A stretch of DNA of 64,000 nt from Kitasatospora sp. A2-31 (GTDB lineage Bacteria > Actinomycetota > Actinomycetes > Streptomycetales > Streptomycetaceae). The notes under the pieces were generated by a model. The model searched no databases. It was given only the letters and a program-made list of their open reading frames with translations, and was not told the origin of the DNA. Below are positions 21,040-28,476 of this stretch, one piece after another; position 1 is the first letter of the stretch; each line of letters begins with the position of its first letter. The position numbers were made by a program, and so were the translations under genes. The stretch spans positions 3,278 to 67,277 of the forward strand of contig NZ_JAKNTA010000006.1 in the NCBI RefSeq assembly GCF_022288725.1. The letters are read 5' to 3'.

Positions 21040-23538
21040 TTGAGCAGGGTGAGCAGGAGCGACGCGGGTCCTGACAGCGGCCAGCCGGTGGCCGGCATCG
21101 CGGGTCGTTCCGCGAGAGCCGCCGCCTCCGCCGCTGCCAACACCCGCCTCTCCGGCAGCTCCACCGCCGCCCCGTACCCCTCGTACAGCTCTGCGGCCGC
21201 TCCGGCTCCGTCCGCCCCGAGCGCCTCCTCGTCGGCGGCAGCGGGCTTGTCGGCCTACTCGGCGGCAGCGGAGCATGGTGGACGAACCGTCAGCCGATTT
21301 CCCGTCAATCAGATTGCGCCGCAGGGTGCGGCGGCGGCCGGCCCTACCGGCCCGTCGATTCCCGGCCATGGCGCCGCGATGCACGCAGGCGGACAGCACA
21401 CCGGTCAGCACGGCCAGACGTACGGCGGACCGTTGCACGGCGGTCAGGGGCAGCCGTACGGGCAGTCCCTCGCCCAGCCGGCGGGGGACGGGGCGTTCCC
21501 GGCGTTCCCCGGCGGCCCGGCGGCGCCCGCCCCCACCGGCGGTCTCCCCGCCGGAGCGGTGAGCCAGGGCAGCACCGCCGGAGCCAACGGCCACGGCGCG
21601 ATCGGCCACGTCCCGGCCTCCCACGGCGCGACCGGCCACACCCCGGGCGGCCACGGCGTCACCGGCCACGGCGCGAACGGCACCTCCGCGCCCGTGATGG
21701 TCACGGCGCCCCGGAAGCTGTCCGGCCGGCGCCGACGGGAGACCGTCGCGGTGCTGATCTTCGGCGGTGCACCGATCTTCGAGAGCTCGATCCCGCTCTC
21801 CGTCTTCGGCGTCGACCGCCAGGACGCCGGGGTTCCGCGCTACCGCCTGCTGGTCTGCGCCGGGGAGGAGGGGCCGCTCGCCACCACCGGCGGACTCACG
21901 CTCTCCGCGCCGTACGGGCTGGAGGCGCTGGCCCGGGCGGGGACGATCGTGGTCCCGGCCTGGCGCTCGATCTCCCAGCCGCCCCCGGTCGAGGCGATCA
22001 CCGCGCTGCGCAAGGCCCACCACGAGGGCGCGCGGATCATCGGCCTCTGCACCGGTGCGTTCGTCCTCGCGGCCGCCGGTCTGCTGGACGGGCGCCCGGC
22101 CACCACGCACTGGATGTACGCGCCGACCCTCGCCAAGCGCTACCCGCGGGTCCACGTCGACCCGCGCGAGCTCTTCGTCGACGACGGTGACGTGCTGACC
22201 TCGGCCGGCACGGCCGCCGGCATCGACCTCTGCCTGCACGTGGTGCGCAGCGACCACGGCGCCGAGGCGGCCAACGCGCTGGCCCGCCGGCTGGTGGTGC
22301 CGAGCAGGCGCAGCGGCGGCGGACAGGCCCAGTACATCGATCAGTCTTTACCGGAGGAGATCGGCAACGACCCGCTGGCCGAGGTGGTCACCTGGGCGCT
22401 GGAGAACCTCAACCAGCAGTTCGACGTCGAGGTGCTGGCGGCCCGCGCCTACATGAGCCGCCGCACGTTCGACCGGCGGTTCCGCACGCTGACCGGCAGT
22501 GCCCCGCTGCAGTGGTTGATCACCCAGCGGGTGCTCCAGGCGCAGCGGCTGCTGGAGACCTCGGAGCTGTCGGTGGACGACGTCGCGCGCCGCTGCGGCT
22601 TCCGGTCGCCGGTCGCGCTGCGCGGGCACTTCCGGCGCCAGCTCGGGGTCTCGCCCGCCGCCTACCGGACCAGCTACCGGGCCCGGCGGCCCGGCACGGC
22701 CGCGCCCGCCCCGGTTCCGGCGCACGCGGGCGAGCTCCGGCCGGTGGGCGCCGCCGCGCAGACGGCCGGCGCGCACGCGGCCGCTGCGGCGGCCGCCGCG
22801 GCGAGCGGGGCACTGCTCGGGCAGCACGGGCAGGCGGCCGGGGCCGCGTTCCCGGCGGCCGGTGGTTCCGCGCACCAGGGGCAGCACGGGCACCAGGGGC
22901 AGCACGGCCACCAGCAGGGGCAGCCGGTGGCGCAGGGGTTCCACGCCCGCGCCGCGCAGCCGTACCCGCACCAGCAGCACCCCGGACAGCCGGGGGCCGG
23001 GCGCGGTCCGGTCCGGTCGCCGCTGGTCCCGCCGCAGACCGGTCCGGGGGCGGGACGTCCGGCGCGGACGGCGGAGCACGCCGCCGCGGAGGACGGCCAC
23101 CCCCAGCCCGGTGCGCGAGGCCAGGGCCAGGGGCACCGCGCCGTGGCCGATCAGGCGACGGACGACCCCGGCCCGGCCGGCGGGAGCGGCGTGGCCGGCG
23201 TCGGACCGGGTGGCGGCGGCCGCGGGCACGGTGCGCCTGCCGGTCGGGTGCCGGCTCCGGCGACCGGTACGGCGGAGGGCCGGGCCCGGCAGGCCCGGGC
23301 TCCCCAGGCCCGTCCGCAGGGCGGGCGGGCAGGGACGCCGGACCCGGGCCGCGAGGCCCGGGTCGCTCGGGACGCCCACCGGGTCGGCCAAGCCCATCAG
23401 GTCGGCCAGGCCGACCCGGGCCGCGAGGCGCAGGAGCCGGACGGCCACGGCGAGGGCGAGCGCGCCGCGGAGACCTGCGCCCCGGCGCCGCGCTCGACTC
23501 CTCCGGTGCCCGCGGCGCGTGATCGCGCCGTAGGGTGA
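21040..23538 (+). CDS. adpA: AdpA (BldH) developmental master regulator, extended form
   Basis: An 832-residue AraC/XylS regulator of the AdpA group, which switches on aerial growth and secondary metabolism. The core is near-identical in pattern to Streptomyces AdpA: KLSGRRRRETVAVL at 226, the DJ-1/PfpI-like dimerisation domain with GLCTGAFVLAAAGLLDG and TTHWMYAPTLAKRYPRV, SLPEEI containing a TTA leucine codon at residue 437, then the DNA-binding domain (AYMSRRTFDRRFRTLTGSAP; VARRCGFRSPVALRGHFRRQ) to about 550. Usual AdpA is about 400 residues; here about 220 extra N-terminal and 280 extra C-terminal residues are Gly/His/Gln/Ala-rich. TTG 21040 is chosen because GAGGGGG lies 10 nt upstream and the leader resembles those of known adpA genes. 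Confidence 0.9.
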   Translation: MSRVSRSDAGPDSGQPVAGIAGRSARAAASAAANTRLSGSSTAAPYPSYSSAAAPAPSAPSASSSAAAGLSAYSAAAEHGGRTVSRFPVNQIAPQGAAAAGPTGPSIPGHGAAMHAGGQHTGQHGQTYGGPLHGGQGQPYGQSLAQPAGDGAFPAFPGGPAAPAPTGGLPAGAVSQGSTAGANGHGAIGHVPASHGATGHTPGGHGVTGHGANGTSAPVMVTAPRKLSGRRRRETVAVLIFGGAPIFESSIPLSVFGVDRQDAGVPRYRLLVCAGEEGPLATTGGLTLSAPYGLEALARAGTIVVPAWRSISQPPPVEAITALRKAHHEGARIIGLCTGAFVLAAAGLLDGRPATTHWMYAPTLAKRYPRVHVDPRELFVDDGDVLTSAGTAAGIDLCLHVVRSDHGAEAANALARRLVVPSRRSGGGQAQYIDQSLPEEIGNDPLAEVVTWALENLNQQFDVEVLAARAYMSRRTFDRRFRTLTGSAPLQWLITQRVLQAQRLLETSELSVDDVARRCGFRSPVALRGHFRRQLGVSPAAYRTSYRARRPGTAAPAPVPAHAGELRPVGAAAQTAGAHAAAAAAAAASGALLGQHGQAAGAAFPAAGGSAHQGQHGHQGQHGHQQGQPVAQGFHARAAQPYPHQQHPGQPGAGRGPVRSPLVPPQTGPGAGRPARTAEHAAAEDGHPQPGARGQGQGHRAVADQATDDPGPAGGSGVAGVGPGGGGRGHGAPAGRVPAPATGTAEGRARQARAPQARPQGGRAGTPDPGREARVARDAHRVGQAHQVGQADPGREAQEPDGHGEGERAAETCAPAPRSTPPVPAARDRAVG
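22348..22350 (+). promoter_or_regulatory. TTA leucine codon in adpA (bldA dependence)
   Basis: In frame 437 of adpA, between the two domains, the codon is TTA at the site where known adpA genes carry their conserved TTA. Translation would need the rare tRNA-Leu(UAA) encoded by bldA, so AdpA production is expected to be delayed until bldA tRNA matures. Confidence 0.92.
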
Positions 23539-23543
23539 GTGGC

Positions 23544-24152
23544 GTGAATGACCGTTTGGTATGGATCGACTGTGAAATGACAGGCCTCGACCTCGACCGG
23601 GACGCCCTGGTCGAGGTCGCTGCGCTGGTGACGGACTCGGAGCTGAACGTCCTCGGCGAGGGTGTCGACGTCATCATCCGCCCGCCCGCCGAGGCGCTTG
23701 CCAACATGCCCGAGGTGGTGCGCGCCATGCACACCTCCTCCGGCCTGCTCGACGAGCTGGAGAACGGCGTCACGCTCGCCGAGGCGGAGGCCCTCGTCCT
23801 CGCCTACGTCCGCGAGTACGCGCCGGAGGCCGGGCGGACGCCGCTCTGCGGCAACTCGGTGGCGACGGACCGCGGCTTCCTGGCCCGGGACATGCCGGCC
23901 CTGGAGGGGCACCTCCACTACCGGATCGTGGACGTCTCCTCGATCAAGGAGCTGGCCCGCCGCTGGTACCCGAGGGCGTACTACAACAGCCCGCAGAAGG
24001 GCGGGAACCACCGGGCGCTCGCCGACATCCGCGAGAGCATCGACGAACTGCGGTACTACCGCGAGGCGGTGTTCGTCCCCCAGCCCGGTCCGGACACCGA
24101 CACCTCCCGGGCGATCGCCGAGAAGTACCAGGCCCCGACGTCGACGGACTGA
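23544..24152 (+). CDS. ornA: Oligoribonuclease
   Basis: A 202-residue 3'-5' exonuclease of the DEDDh family that degrades two- to five-nucleotide RNAs, including pGpG from c-di-GMP turnover. The motifs are WIDCEMTGLDL at the N-terminus (D and E of exo I), the exo II aspartate in SVATDRGFLARDMP, and NHRALADIRESIDELRYYRE (His and Asp of exo III). GTG 23544 gives the usual N-terminus NDRLVWIDCEM; a GTG at 23535 would overlap the adpA stop by 4 nt and is an alternative. The adpA-ornA order is conserved in Streptomyces, but here the AdpA tail brings the two genes almost into contact, so they are probably cotranscribed. Confidence 0.95.
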   Translation: MNDRLVWIDCEMTGLDLDRDALVEVAALVTDSELNVLGEGVDVIIRPPAEALANMPEVVRAMHTSSGLLDELENGVTLAEAEALVLAYVREYAPEAGRTPLCGNSVATDRGFLARDMPALEGHLHYRIVDVSSIKELARRWYPRAYYNSPQKGGNHRALADIRESIDELRYYREAVFVPQPGPDTDTSRAIAEKYQAPTSTD

Positions 24153-24264
24153 CCCGGCCTTCCCGGCCCGTTCCGGCGGCCCCGGTCGGGGCTTCCGGAA
24201 CGGGCCGGACGGTGCCCACGGACGCCTGATCGAAACCCTGGCGCGAGCACCCTCTCGGATCCTG

Positions 24265-24270
24265 TAGAGT
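24265..24270 (+). promoter_or_regulatory. Likely -10 element of the tRNA-His promoter
   Basis: TAGAGT lies 50 nt before the tRNA. The same hexamer is the -10 of the tRNA-Lys promoter at 37185. No clear -35 is visible. Confidence 0.45.
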
Positions 24271-24319
24271 TCTTCCTGTCGGAACGGGAACGCGAGAGCG
24301 GGAACGGACCGGACAGATG

Positions 24320-24395
24320 GTGGGTGTAGCTCAGTTGGTAGAGCACCTGGTTGTGGTCCAGGTGGTCGCGGGTTCGAGTCCCGTCACTCACCCCA
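24320..24395 (+). tRNA. tRNA-His (GTG anticodon)
   Basis: The cloverleaf is complete: acceptor GTGGGTG (24320-24326) pairs with CACTCAC (24385-24391) with one G-U pair; anticodon stem CCTGG/CCAGG frames the loop TTGTGGT with anticodon GTG at 24353-24355; the T arm contains GGTTCGAGTCC. A G at 24319 can supply the extra G-1 of tRNA-His opposite the C discriminator, and CCA is encoded at 24393-24395. Confidence 0.97.
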
Positions 24396-24398
24396 GAG

Positions 24399-24440
24399 CC
24401 TGAGGGCCGATCTCGGAGGAGATCGGCCCTCAGGCGTTTT
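24399..24440 (+). terminator. Strong intrinsic terminator after tRNA-His
   Basis: A perfect 16-bp stem (24399-24414 with 24419-24434, CCTGAGGGCCGATCTC and its complement) with the tetraloop GGAG is followed by CGTTTT. It begins 3 nt after the tRNA CCA. Confidence 0.93.
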
Positions 24441-24596
24441 CGCATGCCCGGGACTTCCGCACCCTGCGCCGGCCCGCCTTCCGGTACCGGAATCGGCCGG
24501 GAGGTGCCGCGGACCGCGTCCGCCGAGGTGGATCCGGGGTGTGAGATCTGTCGGCGGGTCTGCCGCTCGAAGCTACCGGCTAGTAACATGCCTGCC

Positions 24597-25043
24597 ATGA
24601 CGACACCTTCGATCGGCCAGCTGCTGGACTCGACCGTGCCGATGGCGCGCACCCTCAAGCTCGAGTACCTGGAGACCACGCCGGAGCGCGCCGTGCTGCG
24701 GCTGCCCGACCAGCCCGAGTACCACAACCACGTCGGCGGCCCGCACGCCGGCGCCATGTTCACCCTCGCCGAGTCCGCGAGCGGCTGCATCGTCCTGGGT
24801 GCCTTCGGCGACCAGCTCTCGCGCGCGGTGCCGCTCGCGGTCAGCGCCGAGATCGCGTACAAGAAGCTGGCCATGGGCGCCGTCACGGCGACGGCCGTGC
24901 TGGGCCGCCCGGCCGCGGACATCGTCGCCGAGCTGGACAAGGGCGAGCGCCCGGAGTTCCCGGTCACGGTCGAGATCACCCGTGCCGACGGGGCTGTGAC
25001 CGGCGTCATGACCGTCATCTGGACCCTGCGCCCCAACTCCTGA
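24597..25043 (+). CDS. DUF4442/hotdog-fold protein (thioesterase-like)
   Basis: A 148-residue hotdog-fold protein resembling the DUF4442/PaaI-type group: RAVLRLPDQPEYHNHVGGPH near residues 35-54, with the HNHVGGPHAGAMFTLAE pattern at the usual active-site helix, and VSAEIAYKKLAMGAVTATA strands after it. It may hydrolyse an acyl-CoA thioester, but this is inferred from fold only. TAACAT (24584-24589) lies 7 nt before the ATG at 24597 and overlaps an in-frame ATG at 24588, so the downstream ATG is taken as the start of a leaderless mRNA. Confidence 0.78.
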   Translation: MTTPSIGQLLDSTVPMARTLKLEYLETTPERAVLRLPDQPEYHNHVGGPHAGAMFTLAESASGCIVLGAFGDQLSRAVPLAVSAEIAYKKLAMGAVTATAVLGRPAADIVAELDKGERPEFPVTVEITRADGAVTGVMTVIWTLRPNS

Positions 25044-25091
25044 CCGCCACCGGGCGCGTCCGGGCCTCGGGCCGGCCCGGAGCGCGGTCGC

Positions 25092-25126
25092 GGCTCACGG
25101 CTCACGGCTCACGGCTCACGGCTCAC
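25092..25126. repeat. 7-bp tandem repeat (GGCTCAC) x5
   Basis: Five perfect head-to-tail copies of GGCTCAC lie in the gap after the DUF4442 gene, about 85 bp upstream of the next gene. The period is not a multiple of three, in line with non-coding DNA. Confidence 0.92.
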
Positions 25127-25209
25127 GGCGATGACTGTCCGTGACGGTCGCCGTGACCTCACGGCCCGTCCGCTCGTTCTCGATTCACGTGCGAGCCAAT
25201 CACGCGACC

Positions 25210-26181
25210 ATGGCACCGGAACCCGTCCGACGCGGCGTCGGCCTCACGGGGCGTACGGACGCCAGGCGGCCGACCCGGGGACGGGCGGTCGCGGTCGGCG
25301 GGGCGCTCCTCGCCCAGGTGTGGTGGCTGGGCGCGCCCGGGGCGCTCGCCGCGACCGCCGAACCACTGCCCGAGCCGGTGAACCGCACCGTCGGCCGGGC
25401 CCTGGGCGGCGGCACTTCCGACGGAGGGTCAGCCGAGCGGCCCGCCGAGGGGGAACGCGAGAACGGACCGGGCGAGGGCTCGGGCGGCAGGGGCGAGGGC
25501 TCCGACCGCACGGGCCGCGGCCGGGGCGGGGCATCGGCCGAGGGGGAGCCTCGTTCCTCCGGCCGGGCCCCCGCCGGCGAGGGCGAACCGGGCTCGCCCG
25601 GGCTGCTCGGCGGACTCGCCACGGCCGCCGCCAGCCCCGGCTCCGGCCCGGCCGGAGCGCGGGTCGGCGACGTCCTCCAGGGCCGGATCCGGGCGGGCGG
25701 TCTGCCGCTTCCCGGGCAGCCGGCCGCCGTCCCGGACGCGTTCGCGATCGCCTCCGGCCTGCTCGGCGCCGTGCCCGTGCAGGCCCGCACCGCTCAGGCA
25801 CGCGCCTCCCGTGACGGCGAGGGCGTGGAGTCGGCGGCGCCGTACGGCCGTTCCGGCGCCGCCGCGGGGCGGCCCGTGCCACCGCCCGCGGGGCCGCACG
25901 GCACGGCCGCCCCACCGTCCGTCACGGGCAGTGCCGACCGGCAGGGTCCGCCGGGCGGGCCGTCCGGGCCGGGCGGTACCGGCGTACCCGGCGCCGCCGT
26001 TGCGGAGCGTTCCGCACCGCACGGGAACCTCGCCGCCGTCGATCCGGCGGCGGTCGCCGCCGATCCGGTCGGACACGGCCTCGCGGGCACCGGGACGGCC
26101 GTCCTCGCCCCGATCGCGGCCGGGCTGCTGCTGACCGGAGCCGCGATGTGCAAGCACCGGGGGCTGCCCCGCGGCCACTGA
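25210..26181 (+). CDS. Predicted secreted or surface-anchored protein
   Basis: A 323-residue protein of unknown function. It begins with a basic region and a hydrophobic stretch ending LGAPGALAA, which looks like a signal peptide cleaved near residue 48. A long Gly/Pro/Glu/Ala-rich middle follows, and the C-terminus has one membrane helix (about residues 293-312) and the short basic tail KHRGLPRGH. Small Streptomyces exported proteins with such a tail are known to me only as hypotheticals. There is no LPXTG sorting motif, so a C-terminal membrane anchor is the simplest reading. The ATG at 25210 is preferred over a GTG at 25141 because it gives a normal signal peptide; neither has a clear ribosome site. 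Confidence 0.6.
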   Translation: MAPEPVRRGVGLTGRTDARRPTRGRAVAVGGALLAQVWWLGAPGALAATAEPLPEPVNRTVGRALGGGTSDGGSAERPAEGERENGPGEGSGGRGEGSDRTGRGRGGASAEGEPRSSGRAPAGEGEPGSPGLLGGLATAAASPGSGPAGARVGDVLQGRIRAGGLPLPGQPAAVPDAFAIASGLLGAVPVQARTAQARASRDGEGVESAAPYGRSGAAAGRPVPPPAGPHGTAAPPSVTGSADRQGPPGGPSGPGGTGVPGAAVAERSAPHGNLAAVDPAAVAADPVGHGLAGTGTAVLAPIAAGLLLTGAAMCKHRGLPRGH

Positions 26182-26202
26182 CGGCGGCCCGCGCCCGTTC
26201 GT

Positions 26203-26361
26203 TCAGACCCCCGTGCCCGCCGCGATCTCCAGCCCGAGCAGCGGCAGTTCGCGGCCCGGTACCGACTCCGACGCAGTGGTGCCGATCCGCGTGGCGCCCA
26301 TGGCGAGGTAGAACGGCTCGGCATTCGGGTCGGCGTCGATGGTGAGGCGGCGGCTGCCCAT
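26203..26361 (-). pseudogene. Remnant of a GNAT acetyltransferase (C-terminal part only)
   Basis: A 52-codon frame encodes LTIDADPNAEPFYLAMGATR followed by IGTTASESVPGRELPLLGLE, which is the C-terminal strand-helix-strand of GNAT acetyltransferases (the ADPNAxxFY region). The frame is closed upstream by a TGA at 26362-26364, and no acetyl-CoA-binding half is present in any nearby frame. The rest has been lost, probably by deletion next to the spermidine-synthase-like gene. Confidence 0.68.
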
Positions 26362-26446
26362 TCACGACGGCCTGCCGCCCACGGCCGAGCGCGTTTCCGC
26401 ACCGGCCCGCCACAGCGTCGGACCCAGCGCCGCGGAGGCGGTGCCG

Positions 26447-27376
26447 TCAGTGGAAGACGCCCGGGGGCGGAGCCGGCGAGGGGGCCGCGGTGGCGTCCGT
26501 GGCGGGAGCGGCGCCCGCGGCGAAGTCGGCCAGGGAGCGGCCGTGCTCCACCCGCCCGAGCGCGGCGTCCGAAGCCACCCTGCGGCCCAGCTCGGCCAGG
26601 GGGAGCGGCGTGTGCCCGGCGGCCAGGACGAGGTTGCCGAAGCGCTTGCCGCGCAGTACCGCCGGATCCGCCACCAGGCAGAGCTCGGGGAAGACCGCAC
26701 CCAGGGTGGCGATCTGCGAGCGGGCGAACGGCAGGCCGGCGCCGTCGGCGATGTTCACCGCGTACCGGCCGCCGGGGGCCAGGGCCCGAGCGGCGAGCGT
26801 GGTGAACTCGACGGTCGTGCAGTGGGCCGGTACCCGGGCCCCGGAGAAGACGTCGGCGATCACCAGGTCGGCGCCGGCCTCGGGGGCCCGCTCCAGCACG
26901 CTGCGGGCGTCCGCGCCCCGCACCTTGATCTGCCAGCTCCGCTCCAGCGGGAGCTCGGCGCGCACCAGTTCGGTGAGCGCGGTGTCGATCTCGGCGACCT
27001 GCTGGCGGGAGCGCGGGCGGGTGGCCGCCACGTAGCGGGCCAGCGTCAGGGCGCCGCCGCCGAGGTGCAGGACGGTGAGCGGGCGACCGGGCGGGGCGGC
27101 CAGGTCGATCAGGTGGCCGAGCCGGCGCTGGTACTCGAATCCCAGGTGGGTCGGGTCGGCGAGGTCGACCATGGACTGCGGCGCGCCGTCGATCAGCAGC
27201 GACCAGGCGGCGGGGCGGTCGCGGTCGGGGCGGAGTTCGGCCAGTCCGGAATCGACGGGACGGGCGAGCGGGCCCTGGGCGTGCGTCCGGCCGCCGGGGC
27301 CGGTGGCCGCCGGCTGCGGGTCGGCCGCCGTTCGGGTTCGGTCCGTGCCCCGGCCGGCTCTGCTGCTGCGTCCCAT
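26447..27376 (-). CDS. Spermidine synthase-like methyltransferase-fold protein
   Basis: A 309-residue protein with the Rossmann-like fold of polyamine synthases: YQRRLGHLIDLAAPP, then the glycine-rich loop VLHLGGGALTLARYV near 107, acidic VAEIDTALTELVR at the end of strand 2 near 128, and the motif DLVIADVFSGARVPAH near 166 at the catalytic position. Genuine SpeE has a D-D pair for aminopropyl transfer; the equivalent here is DVFSG, as in many bacterial spermidine synthase-like proteins of unknown substrate. GATAAT lies 7 nt before the ATG at 27376, favouring it over the ATG at 27385. Confidence 0.75.
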   Translation of the reverse strand: MGRSSRAGRGTDRTRTAADPQPAATGPGGRTHAQGPLARPVDSGLAELRPDRDRPAAWSLLIDGAPQSMVDLADPTHLGFEYQRRLGHLIDLAAPPGRPLTVLHLGGGALTLARYVAATRPRSRQQVAEIDTALTELVRAELPLERSWQIKVRGADARSVLERAPEAGADLVIADVFSGARVPAHCTTVEFTTLAARALAPGGRYAVNIADGAGLPFARSQIATLGAVFPELCLVADPAVLRGKRFGNLVLAAGHTPLPLAELGRRVASDAALGRVEHGRSLADFAAGAAPATDATAAPSPAPPPGVFH

Positions 27377-27535
27377 ACCGGCCATTATCGCCGCCGCGCG
27401 CGAGGGCTCCGCAGCTCAGCGGGGTCGAGGCGGCCGAGCGGTGGGGGGCGAGGTCTGCGGATGGGGCGGAAGGCGAGCGCGGGCGGAAGGCGGCCGCGGG
27501 ATCGGAACGGGCCGCGGCTCGTTACGGCCGCGGGC

Positions 27536-28066
27536 TCAGAACGGGCCGAGGCCGCCGGCGGTGAGGGTGCAGGCGGCCTCGCAGAGCGCCGAGCGCAGGA
27601 CCCAGGCGTCGGTGGGGCGGGCGCTGCAGTCGGCCCCGGCGGGCGGCATCACCCAGCGCGGGTCGGCGGCGGGCAGCAGCAGCGCTCCGGCAGTACAGGA
27701 GCTGCCCGGCAGGTGCCAGGTGGCGGACGTGCCGGCCGGGACGAAGAAGGAGAGGGTACTGCCGTTGCGGCTCTGCAGCACCACGCCGCAGGCCCGGCGC
27801 AGCCGCAGGATGTCGACCGCCTCCAGCCCGTGCCGCAGGGCGACGGTGACCGTGTCGTAGCCGGCGACGACCACACCGCCGGCGCCGGCGTCGTCCGCGC
27901 CGAGGCGCCGGAGCGGGGTACCGCCGCCGCACGGAGCGCGGCCGCCCGCCGCCGAGCCGCGGACCGGCCCGCGCTCGTCGGCCGGCTCGGGCAGCAGGGC
28001 GGGGGCGGCGTCGGCGAGCACGCCCCCGGCGACCAGGCGGTGGTACTGCGGTACTCCGGCGGCCAT
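27536..28066 (-). CDS. Conserved hypothetical protein
   Basis: A 176-residue protein that I cannot assign. It contains GVVVAGYDTVTVALRHGLEA near 73, VLQSRNGSTLSFFVPAGTSA near 105, and WHLPGSSC plus WVMPPAG further on. The VPAGT...W.LPG...WV.PP pattern recalls Streptomyces proteins annotated as primase/polymerase-like, but the match is weak. AGGAGG lies 7 nt before the ATG, one of the best ribosome sites in the window. It is divergent from the HTH/TPR regulator with a 410-bp gap, so they may share control. Confidence 0.6.
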   Translation of the reverse strand: MAAGVPQYHRLVAGGVLADAAPALLPEPADERGPVRGSAAGGRAPCGGGTPLRRLGADDAGAGGVVVAGYDTVTVALRHGLEAVDILRLRRACGVVLQSRNGSTLSFFVPAGTSATWHLPGSSCTAGALLLPAADPRWVMPPAGADCSARPTDAWVLRSALCEAACTLTAGGLGPF

Positions 28067-28476
28067 CACGGGCCCTCCTGTCACCTCGTCCGGTCGGAAG
28101 CACCGCCGCCCGGGGGCAGGGGGCGCCGCGGGGGAACGGCGGGGCGGGCGGCGGGTGGGGCTTCCACGTATCAGGACAACGCCCAGGATGCGGCCCAGGC
28201 CACGGGGCGCCTTACAGCAAGGCATGGCATTTCATGGCAGATCCCGGCAATCACGCCCGGTTCGCACCGAATTGTCACCACATCAGCCACAAACTCGCCG
28301 TAGTGCGTCGGTGACTCCGGGTACTGTCGGTGGCGAGCGTGACGGCCCGTCCCACCCCGGCCGGGCCTGTCCGCAGCCGTCCGCGTCCTTCCGCAGTCCG
28401 GCCCGCCACCCCGCACCAGCACCGAGCACGAGTACCGAGAGCACCGAGAGCACCGAGCACGACCACGGAGCGCACC
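28067..28476. other. Divergent intergenic region before the HTH/TPR gene
   Basis: This 410-base gap is less GC-rich around 28170-28330 and contains TGGCATTTCATGGCA near 28226-28241 and a possible -10 TACTGT near 28321. From about 28417 to 28465 short ACCGAG(A/C)GC-type repeats run into the ribosome site of the regulator. No gene is seen. Confidence 0.5.
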
